Below, one piece after another: positions 54,587-63,896 of a DNA stretch of 64,000 nt; the stretch's first letter is position 1, and each line of letters begins with the position of its first letter. The DNA lies in contig NZ_NMQZ01000001.1 of assembly GCF_002864685.1 (NCBI RefSeq), positions 275,020 to 339,019 of the forward strand, read 5' to 3'. The DNA is from Alloalcanivorax mobilis. GTDB lineage: Bacteria > Pseudomonadota > Gammaproteobacteria > Pseudomonadales > Alcanivoracaceae. Under the pieces are notes generated by a model, which saw only the letters and a program-made list of their open reading frames with translations, was not told the DNA's origin and did no database searches. The position numbers and the translations under genes were made by a program.

Positions 54587-54813
54587 CACCTTTTTTGTGG
54601 CTCGCCGCCCCTGGCGGCCACCGTCGGAGCCACCGCCCGTGGCGACATCAGAATCGCTCCCGGCGATTTTTTGTTTGCCCCGGGTTGGGCGGTGGCTGGG
54701 CGTGGGCGCCATATATCCCCATAATGGTTTCTTGAGCTTGAAACCCGTGTCGCCGGGGAGCATTTTCGCTTCGTCGCGGTCACACTGGAGAACCCGACAA
54801 CAAGGAGAACCAC
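54587..54813. other. Remaining intergenic sequence before dsbA
   Basis: Roughly 230 bp after the inverted-repeat element. It starts with a six-T run, then GC-rich imperfect repeats (GTGGCTCGCC, GCGGCCACC, GGAGCCACCGCC), and turns AT-richer at CATATATCCCCATAATGG around 54712-54729, a plausible dsbA promoter area. Nothing else was recognised. Confidence 0.35.
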
Positions 54814-55446
54814 ATGTTGCGTACCTTTATGGCATTGCTGCTCGGCCTGGGGCTGATGTCCACCGCCATGGCGGCGGACTCGAATCAGAAAGAATATGCC
54901 GCTGGCACTCACTACAAAGTTCTGGAAACCCAAGGCGCACTGGAAGAACCGGGCAAGATCGAGGTGCGTGAATTCTTCTCATACATCTGCCCGCACTGCT
55001 ACCACCTGGAGCCGACCGTGACGGCCTGGGAAAAGAGCAAACCGGATAACGTCAATTTCGTGCGCAGCCCGGTGACCTTCCTGCGTAACTCCGAGCCGCT
55101 GGCCCGCGCCTACTACGTGGCGGACAGCCTGGACCTGCTGCCCAAAACCCACCGCGCGGTGTTCGATGCCATTCACAAGCATCGCGAGCCGCTGTTCACG
55201 CCCACCGCTCTGGCCGACTTCTTCGCCAAGTACGGTGTGGATAAGGAAGAGTTCAACCAGCTCTACAGCTCTTTCGGGGTGTCCACCCAGGTGCGGCAAT
55301 CCGACGCTCTGGCGCGCGACTATCAGATCAGCGGTGTGCCTTCGTTCGTGGTGAACGCCAAGTACCTGGTGTTGCGTGATCATCTGGAAAGCAATGAAGA
55401 GATGTTCGATGTGATCAATTACCTGATCAACAAAGAGAGCAAATAA
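54814..55446 (+). CDS. dsbA: Thiol:disulfide interchange protein DsbA
   Basis: 210 residues. The signal peptide is residues 1-20 (MLRTFMALLLGLGLMSTAMA). The thioredoxin-fold catalytic motif CPHC occurs in FFSYICPHCYHLEP and the cis-Pro in ISGVPSFVVNAKYL. It introduces disulphides in periplasmic proteins, including the Cys-rich proteins encoded in this window. The ribosome site AAGGAG is before the ATG. Adjacency to cytochromes c and the next gene matches Pseudomonas. Confidence 0.95.
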   Translation: MLRTFMALLLGLGLMSTAMAADSNQKEYAAGTHYKVLETQGALEEPGKIEVREFFSYICPHCYHLEPTVTAWEKSKPDNVNFVRSPVTFLRNSEPLARAYYVADSLDLLPKTHRAVFDAIHKHREPLFTPTALADFFAKYGVDKEEFNQLYSSFGVSTQVRQSDALARDYQISGVPSFVVNAKYLVLRDHLESNEEMFDVINYLINKESK

Positions 55447-55455
55447 CGCCCCGCC

Positions 55456-56355
55456 ATGTTGTTGGAGCGAGCCCGTAACGCTTATCAGAATTGGAAGGCC
55501 CGCCCGGCGGGCTTTTCCTTCGCCCGGGAGGGCCACCGCCGCACCCGCCGGGTGCGTGAAGTGGCACTTCCCGCGGACACCCTTAAGCTGCTCAGTTTCA
55601 ATATCCAGGCCGGCATCGGCACCAGCCGGTTTCGCGAATACCTGACCGGAAGCTGGAAGCATCTGGTGGCGCACCCGCGCAGTATCGAAACCATCGAGCA
55701 GATCGCCGACGTAGTGCGTCACTTTGATGTGGTCGGCCTGCAGGAGGTCGATGGCGGCAGCCTGCGCTCACGCAATCTCAATCAACTGGTGCATCTGGCC
55801 TCGCTGGCCGACTTCCCGTTCTGGCACCAGCAGCTCAACCGCAACCTGGGTCGGCTGGGTCAGTTCAGCAACGGTTTCCTGAGTCGGTTGACGCCGTTCG
55901 CGGTGGAGGACCACACGTTGCCCGGATTACCCGGGCGCGGCGTGATCGTGGTGAAATTCGGTCATCCGGCGGAGCCGCTGGTGATCGCCGTGGCGCATCT
56001 CGCCCTGGGCGAGAAGATGCGCAACACCCAGCTTGGCTATGTGGCCGGGTTGCTGGCGCCGTACCGCCACCGGCTGGTAATGGGCGATTTCAACTGCCGC
56101 CTGGAGCACCTCGCCAACTCGCCCCTGGCGGAGCTGGGTATGGTGCCGGTGGAAGGGGAGTTTCACACTTACCCGAGCTGGGCACCGGACCGGCACATCG
56201 ACCACATTCTGGCGGCGCCGGAATTGAAGGTTCGCCATTCCCGGGTCCTCACTGATTGCCGTCTTTCCGACCATCTGCCGCTGGCTACCGAGATCGTGAT
56301 CCCCGACGCGGTGCGCGCGGCCAGTCTGGAACACCGGTTACCGCTGATCGAGTGA
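55456..56355 (+). CDS. Endonuclease/exonuclease/phosphatase family protein
   Basis: 299 residues of the EEP (DNase I-like) fold: LLSFNIQAGIG (metal-site Asn), VVGLQEVDGG (Glu), VMGDFNCRLEHL (Asp, Asn) and SDHLPLATEI (catalytic Asp-His). All core catalytic residues are present. The substrate could be DNA or phospholipid/inositol phosphate; family knowledge does not decide. It begins 9 bp after dsbA, probably in the same operon. Confidence 0.88.
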   Translation: MLLERARNAYQNWKARPAGFSFAREGHRRTRRVREVALPADTLKLLSFNIQAGIGTSRFREYLTGSWKHLVAHPRSIETIEQIADVVRHFDVVGLQEVDGGSLRSRNLNQLVHLASLADFPFWHQQLNRNLGRLGQFSNGFLSRLTPFAVEDHTLPGLPGRGVIVVKFGHPAEPLVIAVAHLALGEKMRNTQLGYVAGLLAPYRHRLVMGDFNCRLEHLANSPLAELGMVPVEGEFHTYPSWAPDRHIDHILAAPELKVRHSRVLTDCRLSDHLPLATEIVIPDAVRAASLEHRLPLIE

Positions 56356-56708
56356 TGCGAGTGTTCGTTTATGGCACCCTGCGGCGCGGCCAGCCCAACC
56401 ATGGCTGGCTGGAAGGCGCGCCCTGCCTGGGCGAGTGCCGCACCGCGCCCCGCTATCACCTGGTGGATCTGGGGCCTTACCCGATGCTGGGGCGCGGCGG
56501 CCGCACCGCGGTGTTGGGCGAGGTCTACGCGATCAACCGGCGGTTATTGGCGCGGCTGGACGTGCTCGAGGATTACCCCCGCGATTATCACCGTGCCCTG
56601 ATCGCCACGCCCTGGGGCCGGGCCTGGGTATACCTGCGCCAGCGGCCGCCGGCCGGGCGCCGCCTGAGCGGCGGAGATTGGTGTGAACGGGCCCATCCCA
56701 GACCCTAA
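56355..56708 (+). CDS. Gamma-glutamylcyclotransferase-like protein
   Basis: 117 residues with the GGCT/AIG2 fold. MRVFVYGTLRRGQPNHGWL is the conserved YGTLR substrate loop, and LDVLEDYPRDYHR contains the catalytic Glu after the GEVYAI strand. The start overlaps the previous stop (TGATG). Family members form 5-oxoproline from gamma-glutamyl peptides or amines. Its stop overlaps that of convergent dgt. Confidence 0.85.
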   Translation: MRVFVYGTLRRGQPNHGWLEGAPCLGECRTAPRYHLVDLGPYPMLGRGGRTAVLGEVYAINRRLLARLDVLEDYPRDYHRALIATPWGRAWVYLRQRPPAGRRLSGGDWCERAHPRP

Positions 56709-58057
56709 TAGCGGGTCTCCGCCATCCCCGAGAACTGCTTGGCCAGGTAAGTGGCGTAGTTGTCGGTCATGCCGGCGAGAAAATCCAGCGCCCGCATGAT
56801 GCACTGGTAAATCCGTTCCTGCTCGTCCATGCGGGCCAGGCCTTCGGGGAAACTGTGCCGGCCGATCAGATCAATGATGCGCTCATGGCGATAGTTGCGG
56901 ACATTACCGAGAGCGTGAGAGAGCACCGCGTCGATCAGGCCATCCAGCAACGCGCCCATCACTTCAAAAGCGCCGATTTCCAGCTCGATCTTGCGCGGGT
57001 GCTCGAACACCTTACCGCGCGCCAGTTGCTTGGCGTTCTCCACCACGTCGCTGACCGCGGGTTCGCAATGATGCAGAAGATCACCCCGCATGGTGCCGGC
57101 CAGAAGGGCGTCGTGGTTGGCCACGAACGCTTCCACGCCGGCTTCGATAAAGCGTTCGATGATCTTGCCACGCAGCAGCGCCGCCTTGCGGCCATCGCGC
57201 ATCTCCGAGTGCACCAGCTTGCGCACCTCGGGGCTGTCCGGCAATGCCGGCAGTAGCAGCGCGTAGACTTCATCCCAGTGCAGCAGATCCATCTCCAGGC
57301 CGTCTTCCAGATCGATAATGGCGTAGCAGAAGTCGTCCGCGGCTTCCATCAGGTAGGCCAGCGGATGGCGGCAGAAACGGCCCTCGCCCTGGGGCCGCAG
57401 GCCGGTGGCGGCGCACACCTCGAGGAACGCCTCCGCCTCGGACACAAAGGCGCTGTATTTGCCCGGCCGGGCGCTGTGTTCGCCGGCCTGGGCCGAGAGC
57501 CAGGGGTATTTGAGAAAGGTGCCGAGGGTGGCGTAGGTGAGGCGCATGCCGTCCTGGTACTGGTGGTACTCACTCTTGGTGAGGATACGAAAGCCCTGGG
57601 CGTTGCCTTCGAAATAGATCAGGTCGGATTGGCGCGCCTCGGGCAGCAGCGCCAGGTACCGCTGGCCACGCTCCTGGAACCAGGCGCGGATCGCGCGTTC
57701 GCCGGTGTGCCCGAACGGCGGGTTGCCGATGTCGTGGGCCAGGCAGGCGGATTGCACGATGTCGCCCAGGTCGGTGGGGTTGGCGGTGGCGGGCAGCAGG
57801 CCCAGGGCATGCAGACGCTCGCCGACCTGGATGCCGAGGGTTCGCCCCACGCAGGAGACCTCGAGAGAATGGGTCAGGCGATTGTGAACGTGGTCGTTGG
57901 TGGCCAGCGGATGCACCTGGGTTTTGCGGGCCAGGCGGCGAAAGGCGCCGGAAAAAATGATCTTGTCATGATCGCGCAAAAAGGCGGTGCGGCCGCTCTC
58001 GTCCTTGGCGCCGCGCTGTCCCAGGCGGCCCTTATTGAGCAGTTGTTCCCAGTTCAT
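56705..58057 (-). CDS. dgt: Deoxyguanosinetriphosphate triphosphohydrolase
   Basis: 450 residues, HD-superfamily dNTPase: HNRLTHSLEVSCVGRTLG and CLAHDIGNPPFGHTGE supply the metal-binding His/His-Asp, and MEAADDFCYAIIDLEDG the last Asp. It cleaves dGTP (or other dNTPs) to nucleoside and tripolyphosphate. ATG 58055-58057 (MNWEQLLNKGRLG) is preferred; the open frame reaches 58186 but that extension is not family-like. It is longer than type 2 dGTPases, closer to the 440-residue Pseudomonas-type protein. Confidence 0.92.
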   Translation of the reverse strand: MNWEQLLNKGRLGQRGAKDESGRTAFLRDHDKIIFSGAFRRLARKTQVHPLATNDHVHNRLTHSLEVSCVGRTLGIQVGERLHALGLLPATANPTDLGDIVQSACLAHDIGNPPFGHTGERAIRAWFQERGQRYLALLPEARQSDLIYFEGNAQGFRILTKSEYHQYQDGMRLTYATLGTFLKYPWLSAQAGEHSARPGKYSAFVSEAEAFLEVCAATGLRPQGEGRFCRHPLAYLMEAADDFCYAIIDLEDGLEMDLLHWDEVYALLLPALPDSPEVRKLVHSEMRDGRKAALLRGKIIERFIEAGVEAFVANHDALLAGTMRGDLLHHCEPAVSDVVENAKQLARGKVFEHPRKIELEIGAFEVMGALLDGLIDAVLSHALGNVRNYRHERIIDLIGRHSFPEGLARMDEQERIYQCIMRALDFLAGMTDNYATYLAKQFSGMAETRY

Positions 58058-58221
58058 GGTGAGCACATCGTTGAAATGGGAGCACTCGCCCCCAGAGCTG
58101 AAGGAGCCGGCACCGGCCGGCGGCATTGATTCCATCTTGATGGCCCGTGTGTCAGGGTCAAGAGAATTATCCCGCCCTGGCGGCACGTCGTCGGGGCGGT
58201 TCAGAATACCGAGGAGTGGCT

Positions 58222-58896
58222 ATGAATCTGGATAAACCCCTTCTGATGCTGGTCACCAGCGCATCGCAGATGGGCCAGGGCCAGCAGACCGGCCTGTGGC
58301 TGGAAGAGTTCGCCCTTCCTTATCGCATCTTCCAGGACAACAACGTGCCCGTGGTGGTGGCCAGCCCGCAGGGCGGCAAGGTGCCGATCGATCCGCGCTC
58401 GGTGCCCGATGACGAGCAGAAAGAACAGTGGGCGCAGGCCATTTCGGTTCTGGAGAACACCCGCCCGCTGGAGGAAATCTGGCAAGACGGCTTCGTCGGG
58501 GTGTTCGTGCCTGGCGGCCATGGCGCCATGTTCGACATGCCCGACAATGCCATGGTGGCGGGCGTGCTGGAGCGTACCTGGGCCCAGGGCGGCGTGGTCA
58601 GCGCGGTCTGTCACGGGCCGGCGGCGCTGGTCGGCGTGCGCGATGAAAACGGCGAGCCTCTGGTTCGCAACCGCAAGGTAAGTTGTTTCACGAATGAGGA
58701 AGAGAAAGAAGTCGGCCTCGACGAGGTGATGCCATTCCTGTTGGAAACACGGCTGCGTGAATTGGGCGCCGAGATTCACAACAAGGGCAAGTTCGAGGCC
58801 CAGGCAGTCACCGACGGGCGGCTGATCACCGGGCAGAATCCCCCCTCCAGCCGGGTCACCGCGGAGGCGGTGGTACAGGCCCTGTATTCCGAATAA
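58222..58896 (+). CDS. DJ-1/PfpI family protein (class I glutamine amidotransferase-like)
   Basis: 224 residues. The nucleophile elbow is SAVCHGPAALVG with Cys, the acidic partner occurs in GLWLEEFALPY, and VPGGHGAMFD is the glycine-rich strand end. It matches Hsp31/YajL-type enzymes, which act on glyoxals or glycated protein and respond to stress. Ribosome site GAGGAG. Leads a short run of stress-related genes. Confidence 0.88.
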   Translation: MNLDKPLLMLVTSASQMGQGQQTGLWLEEFALPYRIFQDNNVPVVVASPQGGKVPIDPRSVPDDEQKEQWAQAISVLENTRPLEEIWQDGFVGVFVPGGHGAMFDMPDNAMVAGVLERTWAQGGVVSAVCHGPAALVGVRDENGEPLVRNRKVSCFTNEEEKEVGLDEVMPFLLETRLRELGAEIHNKGKFEAQAVTDGRLITGQNPPSSRVTAEAVVQALYSE

Positions 58897-58945
58897 GCTG
58901 AAGGCGGCGCCGCCGGCGCCGTTCCTTTGCTGATGGAGACCCCGC

Positions 58946-59422
58946 ATGGGCGTGTACGACTACCAGGCCCGTAACCTGGATGGCCAGGAGATTCCGCTTT
59001 CCGAGTTCAAGGGCAAGGTGTTGTTGATCGTCAACACCGCCAGCAAATGCGGGTTCACCCCTCAGTATCAGGGTCTGCAGGCGCTGTATCAGCGCTATGG
59101 AGAGCGCGGGCTGGAAATCCTTGGCTTTCCCTGCAATCAATTCGGACACCAGGAGCCCGGCGACGCCGGTGAGATCGGCGCCTTTTGTGAGAAGAACTAC
59201 GGGGTCTCGTTCCCGATGTTCGACAAGATCGAGGTCAACGGCGCCCAGGCCCATCCGCTGTTTAAATTCCTCAAGGCCGAATCTCCCGGTGTGCTGGGCA
59301 CCCAGGGCATCAAGTGGAATTTCACCAAGTTCCTGGTCGATCGGGAAGGCCGGGTGGTGCGCCGTTACGGCTCCAAGGATAAGCCGGAAAAACTCGCCGA
59401 CGACATCGAAAAGCTCCTGTAA
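58946..59422 (+). CDS. Glutathione peroxidase (BtuE/Gpx-like)
   Basis: 158 residues with the catalytic tetrad: Cys in NTASKCGFTPQY, Gln and Asn in FPCNQFGHQEPG, and Trp-Asn in IKWNFTKFLVDREG. A Cys replaces selenocysteine, as usual in bacteria. It reduces peroxides using glutathione or thioredoxin. 49 bp after the DJ-1 gene, same strand. Confidence 0.94.
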   Translation: MGVYDYQARNLDGQEIPLSEFKGKVLLIVNTASKCGFTPQYQGLQALYQRYGERGLEILGFPCNQFGHQEPGDAGEIGAFCEKNYGVSFPMFDKIEVNGAQAHPLFKFLKAESPGVLGTQGIKWNFTKFLVDREGRVVRRYGSKDKPEKLADDIEKLL

Positions 59423-59473
59423 GCACAGGGGCGCGATGGGGCCGCTCCCGTGGCGGCGGCCTTGCTCCCGCCA

Positions 59474-61510
59474 TTACAGTTTTGCTTCCAACCCCACTAT
59501 CCAGGTGCGGCCCGGGCCGGGCTCGAAATAACCGCGCTCGTCCAGCGGCCGGTCGCTGTTGGTGTTGATGCGCAGGTTGGCGATGTAATCGCGGTCCAGC
59601 AGGTTGCGGGCGGACAGATACACGGTCAGCGCGCGTTGGCCGGCGCCCTGCCAGCGGTGACCGACGCGGCCGTTGACCAGCGCGTAGCCGGGCACGCGGG
59701 TCTGGTTGCTGTCTTCAGCGTACACCGAATCCACCATCAGGGTTTCCAGCGCGGCGAAGCCGCCGCCGGCGAAATCGCGCCGGTACTCCAGATACAGCTG
59801 ATTTTCCGGCAGGCCGGGCAGGGCGTTGCCGTCCAGGTCCTGGCCGTTGCTCTGATCGTCACGGAAGCGGTAATGGCCCCAGGTCCAGGCGGCGCTCACC
59901 GTGGTCCAGTCGTCCGGGAACCAGGTCAGGCCCAGCTCAATGCCATCACGCCGGGTGCGCCCGGCGTTGCGATAAAAAGTCTGGCCGCTGACGTCATAGG
60001 GCACGATTTCATCACGGGTGCTGACCGAAAACACCGCGACTTCATAGCGCCAGCGCGGGTTCAGCGTGCCGCGCGCGCCGATCTCCCGGTTGATGGCTTT
60101 CTGCGGTTCCAGGTCCGGATTGAAGCCGCCGCCATCGGGATTGGCGAATTCCGAAAACGTGGGGGTTTCAAAGGCACTGCCGACACTGGCGTAGAGTTGC
60201 TGGCCAGGCACCGGGCGCCAGTTCAGGCCGGTGCTGTAGCTGTATTCGTTGAAGCGCTGATGGCCGTCGTTGTCGCCATCGGCGGCGAAGCGGTCGCCGA
60301 TGGCCAGCTGCACCCGGTCAAGGCGGCTGCCCAGGGTCCAGCTCCAGGTCGGTGACAGCGGCAGCGTGGCCTGGCCAAACAGGCCGGCGGCGGTGGCGTT
60401 CTGCTGCTCGTCGCCGGAGCGTGCGGCGCGGGTGCCATCGGCGTTGACGTTAAAGCGGTAGCGGTCGTCTTCCTGGCGGCTGACCTCGGTGCCCAGTGTG
60501 TAGGCGAGCGGGCCGGCCTGGCCGCTGTAGCGCAGGTCGCCGCCGTAAAAGTGCCGCTGGTAACCCAGCAGGCTACTGCCGGGAAACGGCAATTGCTGTT
60601 CGAAATCCCGGTGGGTGTAGTGCAGAGAACCCTGCCATTCGCCCTCCGCCCAGGGGTGCCGGTAAACCGCGCCGATGCGCTGTTGGCGCACGGTTTGGCC
60701 GGCATCCAGCAGGCGCGCGAAGCGGCTGGCCTGGTCACGGTTGGCATCCACCTGGGCGCGGGTCAGGCCGCCGGGGTCTTCAGCGGTGGGCTCGTCGAGC
60801 AGATTCACCAGGGTGGTCAGCTCGCCCCCGGCCAGAGCGTGGCGCCAATGGCCGTCGAGCTGGTATTTTTCCACCCGGCTTTGTTGGCGCTGGCCGTCGA
60901 AACCCAGCGCGGTGACGCTGACATGGTGGCTGCCGTCCGCGTTGCGCCCCTGCTGCTGGAGATTGGCTTTGCGGTAGCCGTCGCCGCCACCTTCCACGCT
61001 GACGCTCGCGCCGGGTGGGCCGTCGCTGCCATCGGCGGTGTGCAGCAACACCACGCCGCCGGCGGCGTTGCCGTACAGGCTGGACGCTGGTCCGCGCAGC
61101 ACTTCCACCCGCCGCACCGAGTCCAGATCAATGGCGTCCACCTGGGACTGGCCATCGGGCAGGGTGATGGGCAGGCCATCCACGCGCAGATGCAGCCCGC
61201 GCACGCCGAAGGGCGAACGGGCGCCAAACCCGCGGCTGGAAAGGCGCAGGTTCTGGGCAAAGTTATAGCGGTTCTGGAAAAACAGACCGGGCACCCGGTT
61301 GAGCGCCTCGTCCAGTTGCAGATTGGGGCGACCACGCTGCGCCGCTTCGGTGTCCACCACGGTGACCGCCGACGGCGTATCCAGCAAGGGCTGCTCCTGG
61401 CGCGAGGTAGTGACCGTAACGGTGTCCAGGGTATGGCTGGCGGCGGCCGTGGCGAAGCCGGTCAGCACCAGCAGGGGCGGGGCGGCCAGCCCCAGTATCC
61501 TTGCCCTCAT
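59474..61510 (-). CDS. TonB-dependent outer-membrane receptor
   Basis: 678 residues. After a signal peptide (about 1-25) comes the TonB box region LDTVTVTTSR, then the plug domain: TPSAVTVVDTEAAQRG, LNRVPGLFFQNRYNFAQNLRLSSRGFG and VEVLRGPASSLYGNAAGGVV. The rest is a 22-strand-type barrel. It has RYEVAVFSVSTRDEIV and GYALVNGRVGHRW-type strands. The ligand (siderophore or other iron chelate) is unknown. ATG 61508-61510 follows GAGGAA. It starts 8 bp after the trhA stop, suggesting co-transcription. Confidence 0.92.
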   Translation of the reverse strand: MRARILGLAAPPLLVLTGFATAAASHTLDTVTVTTSRQEQPLLDTPSAVTVVDTEAAQRGRPNLQLDEALNRVPGLFFQNRYNFAQNLRLSSRGFGARSPFGVRGLHLRVDGLPITLPDGQSQVDAIDLDSVRRVEVLRGPASSLYGNAAGGVVLLHTADGSDGPPGASVSVEGGGDGYRKANLQQQGRNADGSHHVSVTALGFDGQRQQSRVEKYQLDGHWRHALAGGELTTLVNLLDEPTAEDPGGLTRAQVDANRDQASRFARLLDAGQTVRQQRIGAVYRHPWAEGEWQGSLHYTHRDFEQQLPFPGSSLLGYQRHFYGGDLRYSGQAGPLAYTLGTEVSRQEDDRYRFNVNADGTRAARSGDEQQNATAAGLFGQATLPLSPTWSWTLGSRLDRVQLAIGDRFAADGDNDGHQRFNEYSYSTGLNWRPVPGQQLYASVGSAFETPTFSEFANPDGGGFNPDLEPQKAINREIGARGTLNPRWRYEVAVFSVSTRDEIVPYDVSGQTFYRNAGRTRRDGIELGLTWFPDDWTTVSAAWTWGHYRFRDDQSNGQDLDGNALPGLPENQLYLEYRRDFAGGGFAALETLMVDSVYAEDSNQTRVPGYALVNGRVGHRWQGAGQRALTVYLSARNLLDRDYIANLRINTNSDRPLDERGYFEPGPGRTWIVGLEAKL

Positions 61511-61518
61511 GGGTTTCC

Positions 61519-62178
61519 TCAGGCGGGTAGTACGCCGAAATAGATCGCGTAGAAATGGCACACGCTGCCGCCGACCACGAACAGATGCCAGATGGCGTGG
61601 TTGTAGGGCAACCGATCCGCCAGGTAAAACACCACACCGGCGGTGTAGGTCAGGCCGCCGGCCAGCACCAGCCAGAAGCCAATGTCATTGAGGCTGTTCA
61701 GCAGCTCGCCGGAGGCGAACAGCACCAGCCAGCCCATGGCCAGATAGATACCCACCCGGGCCAGTTTATAGCGGTTGCCGAACACCAGTTTCAACACGAT
61801 GCCGGTGAGGGCCAGCCCCCAGATCACCGCGAACAGTGTCCAGCCCACGGCGCCGCGCATATTGACCAGCAGAAAGGGGGTGTAGGTACCGGCGATCAGG
61901 GCGAAGATGGCGCAATGATCCAGCACCTTGTAGACCGCGCGAAGGCCCGGCCGGCGGCTGCCGTGATAGAGCATGCTGGCGGTGTACAGCAATGTCAGGC
62001 AGGCGCCGAACACGCTGAAACTGACGATCTTCCACGGGTCGCCCAGGGCGCTGGCCGCCACCACCAGCACCGCGGTGCCGGCAATGCTCAGGGCCATGCC
62101 GATGCCATGGGTGAGGCTGTTGAGAAATTCCTCGACCAGGGAATAGGTCACGGGGGTGGCGCCGGAAGGCGATGCCAT
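61519..62178 (-). CDS. trhA: Hemolysin III family membrane protein (TrhA/YqfA)
   Basis: 219 residues and seven transmembrane helices, PAQR-like. EEFLNSLTHGIG, SMLYHGS, LDHCAIFALIAGTYTPFLL and HAIWHLFVVGGSVCHFYAI carry the conserved Ser, His and Asp residues of the family metal site. Related proteins affect membrane energetics or lipid homeostasis. Co-directional with the TonB receptor gene downstream. Confidence 0.9.
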   Translation of the reverse strand: MASPSGATPVTYSLVEEFLNSLTHGIGMALSIAGTAVLVVAASALGDPWKIVSFSVFGACLTLLYTASMLYHGSRRPGLRAVYKVLDHCAIFALIAGTYTPFLLVNMRGAVGWTLFAVIWGLALTGIVLKLVFGNRYKLARVGIYLAMGWLVLFASGELLNSLNDIGFWLVLAGGLTYTAGVVFYLADRLPYNHAIWHLFVVGGSVCHFYAIYFGVLPA

Positions 62179-62292
62179 GGAATGTTCCTCGGTGCTCGCG
62201 CTGCGGGTGCCGGGGCCGTCCGGCTCGAAAAGGCATCATGCCGGGGGGCGGATGGCCTTGTAAAGCATCGGGCCGGCCGGCGTCGGCGGTTC

Positions 62293-62314
62293 GTTAAAAC
62301 TATTGAATTTTAAC
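62293..62314. promoter_or_regulatory. Perfect inverted repeat upstream of dps
   Basis: GTTAAAA-CTATTGAA-TTTTAAC is a perfect 7-bp inverted repeat in a short AT-rich patch between divergent trhA and dps. Position and dyad suggest a regulator site or promoter element. The heptamer GTTAAAA also makes up locus B at 2170, which may be coincidence. The rest of this 319-bp gap shows nothing further. Confidence 0.45.
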
Positions 62315-62497
62315 CTTTTATTGTTGTTTCCTATCGAGGTAATACCGAAAAACGGTTCGCTGCCCGGGCCGCGGATTCGTAGCTTAGAACCAATAAACGC
62401 TGATCCGGATCACGGAGGCGCGGAAAAAGCTTTATTCCCACGCACAAGGGGCCACTCTTGCGGTGGACCCGAACCCCATCCATGGAGGAGACACACG

Positions 62498-62947
62498 ATG
62501 ATCGAGCACAGCAAAGAAGTGGCCGAGGAACTGAGCAAACTGCTCGCCGAGAGCTACACCTTGTATCTGAAAACCCACAATTATCACTGGAACGTGACCG
62601 GCCCCATGTTCCACAGCCTGCATCTGCTGTTTGAGCAGCAGTACACCGAGTTGGCCACCGCCGTGGACAGCATCGCCGAGCGTATCCGCGCCCTGGGCCG
62701 CAAGGCGCCGGGCAGTTACGCGGAGTTCGCCCGGCTGTCCAGCGTCAAGGACGCCGAAGGCGAACCCGATGCCATGACTATGCTGAGCACCCTGGCCGAG
62801 GATCACCGCACCGTGGCCGAGCGCGCCAATAAGGTGCTCAAACTGGCTGGCCAGCATGAGGACGAAGGCAGCGCCACCATTGCCAGCGACCGCATCGAGA
62901 TTCACGAAAAGGCCGCCTGGATGCTGTCCGCCCACCTGGGTAACTGA
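62498..62947 (+). CDS. dps: Dps family ferritin-like DNA-protection protein
   Basis: 149 residues, four-helix Dps fold: LLAESYTLYLKTHNYHWNVTGPMFHSLHLLFEQQYTEL gives the ferroxidase ligands (His, His and a downstream Asp/Glu in TAVDSIAERIRALG). Dps dodecamers oxidise and store iron using hydrogen peroxide and some bind DNA. Start ATG 62498 follows GGAGGAG. The N-terminus is short and not Lys-rich, so DNA binding is uncertain. A long hairpin separates it from the peroxiredoxin. Confidence 0.93.
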   Translation: MIEHSKEVAEELSKLLAESYTLYLKTHNYHWNVTGPMFHSLHLLFEQQYTELATAVDSIAERIRALGRKAPGSYAEFARLSSVKDAEGEPDAMTMLSTLAEDHRTVAERANKVLKLAGQHEDEGSATIASDRIEIHEKAAWMLSAHLGN

Positions 62948-62967
62948 TAGTCCTTAGCTATAAATAA

Positions 62968-63010
62968 AATAGGGGCGATTCGTTTTATTTATCAACGAAT
63001 CGCCCCTATT
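62968..63010 (+). terminator. Long hairpin between dps and prx-grx
   Basis: AATAGGGGCGATTCGTT and AACGAATCGCCCCTATT pair perfectly over 17 bp with a 9-nt loop (TTATTTATC). It lies 20 bp after the dps stop and only 41 bp before the next ATG, on the same strand. The T tail is short (CTTTG), so it may be a leaky terminator or mRNA-stabilising structure. Confidence 0.7.
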
Positions 63011-63050
63011 CTTTGTGCAGATGATCGAATCCACCCAAAGGAGGACCTCA

Positions 63051-63794
63051 ATGTTGCAGTCCAGAGAAGGCGAGCGTGTACCTCAGGTGACTTTCCGCAC
63101 CCGTGAAGGCAATGAATGGAAAGACGTTACCACCGATGACCTGTTCAAAGGCAAAACCGTGGTGGTGTTCGCGCTGCCCGGGGCGTTCACGCCGACCTGC
63201 TCGTCCACCCACTTGCCACGCTACAACGAGTTGGCGCCGGTGTTTAAAGCCAACGGAGTGGACGACATTGTCTGTTTGTCGGTGAACGACGGCTTCGTAA
63301 TGAATGCCTGGGCCGGCGATCAGGCCGCCGACAATATTCGTTTCGTGCCCGATGGCAACGGTGAGTTCACCGAGAAAATGGGCATGCTGGTGGGCAAGCA
63401 GGATCTGGGTTTCGGCCCGCGTAGCTGGCGTTATTCCATGCTCGTCAAAGACGGCGTGGTGGAAAAAATGTTCGTGGAGCCGGAGAAACCCGGCGACCCG
63501 TTCGAAGTGTCCGACGCGGACACCATGCTGGGCCATATTAATGGCGAAGCCGCCCTGCCGAAACGGGTAACCGTGTTCACCAAGCCCGGCTGTCCGCACT
63601 GCGCACGGGCCAAGAAAGAGCTTGCCGAAGCCGGGCTGCGCTTTGAAGAAATCGAGCTGGGCAACCGGGGCTTGAGTTACTCCACCCTGGCCGCCGTCAC
63701 CGGCGCCGGCACCACTCCGCAGGTGTACATCGAAGGCCAGCGCATCGGCGGCGCCGATGATCTGTCCGAGTGGCTCAAAGCGAACCTGCGTTAA
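63051..63794 (+). CDS. Hybrid peroxiredoxin-glutaredoxin
   Basis: 247 residues. The N-terminal 165 are a Prx5 domain with peroxidatic Cys in [17 protein letters not shown]. The C-terminal 80 are a glutaredoxin with CPHC in [16 protein letters not shown] and [14 protein letters not shown]. The fusion couples peroxide reduction directly to glutathione, as in Haemophilus hyPrx5. The ribosome site AAAGGAGG fixes the ATG at 63051. It neighbours dps, which fits a peroxide-defence group. Confidence 0.96.
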   Translation: MLQSREGERVPQVTFRTREGNEWKDVTTDDLFKGKTVVVFALPGAFTPTCSSTHLPRYNELAPVFKANGVDDIVCLSVNDGFVMNAWAGDQAADNIRFVPDGNGEFTEKMGMLVGKQDLGFGPRSWRYSMLVKDGVVEKMFVEPEKPGDPFEVSDADTMLGHINGEAALPKRVTVFTKPGCPHCARAKKELAEAGLRFEEIELGNRGLSYSTLAAVTGAGTTPQVYIEGQRIGGADDLSEWLKANLR

Positions 63795-63867
63795 CGGTTT
63801 CTTTCTCCGCGCTCACCGGAGCCCCGGGTACAGGGAAGTGCCCGACCCGAATTCCATTCCCCTTTAT

Positions 63868-63893
63868 GGCCGGCTCCCCGCCGGCCTTTTTTT
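63868..63893 (+). terminator. Rho-independent terminator after prx-grx
   Basis: GGCCGGC-TCCCC-GCCGGCC stem (63868-63886) followed by seven T. A clear terminator. Confidence 0.93.
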
Positions 63894-63896
63894 GAT

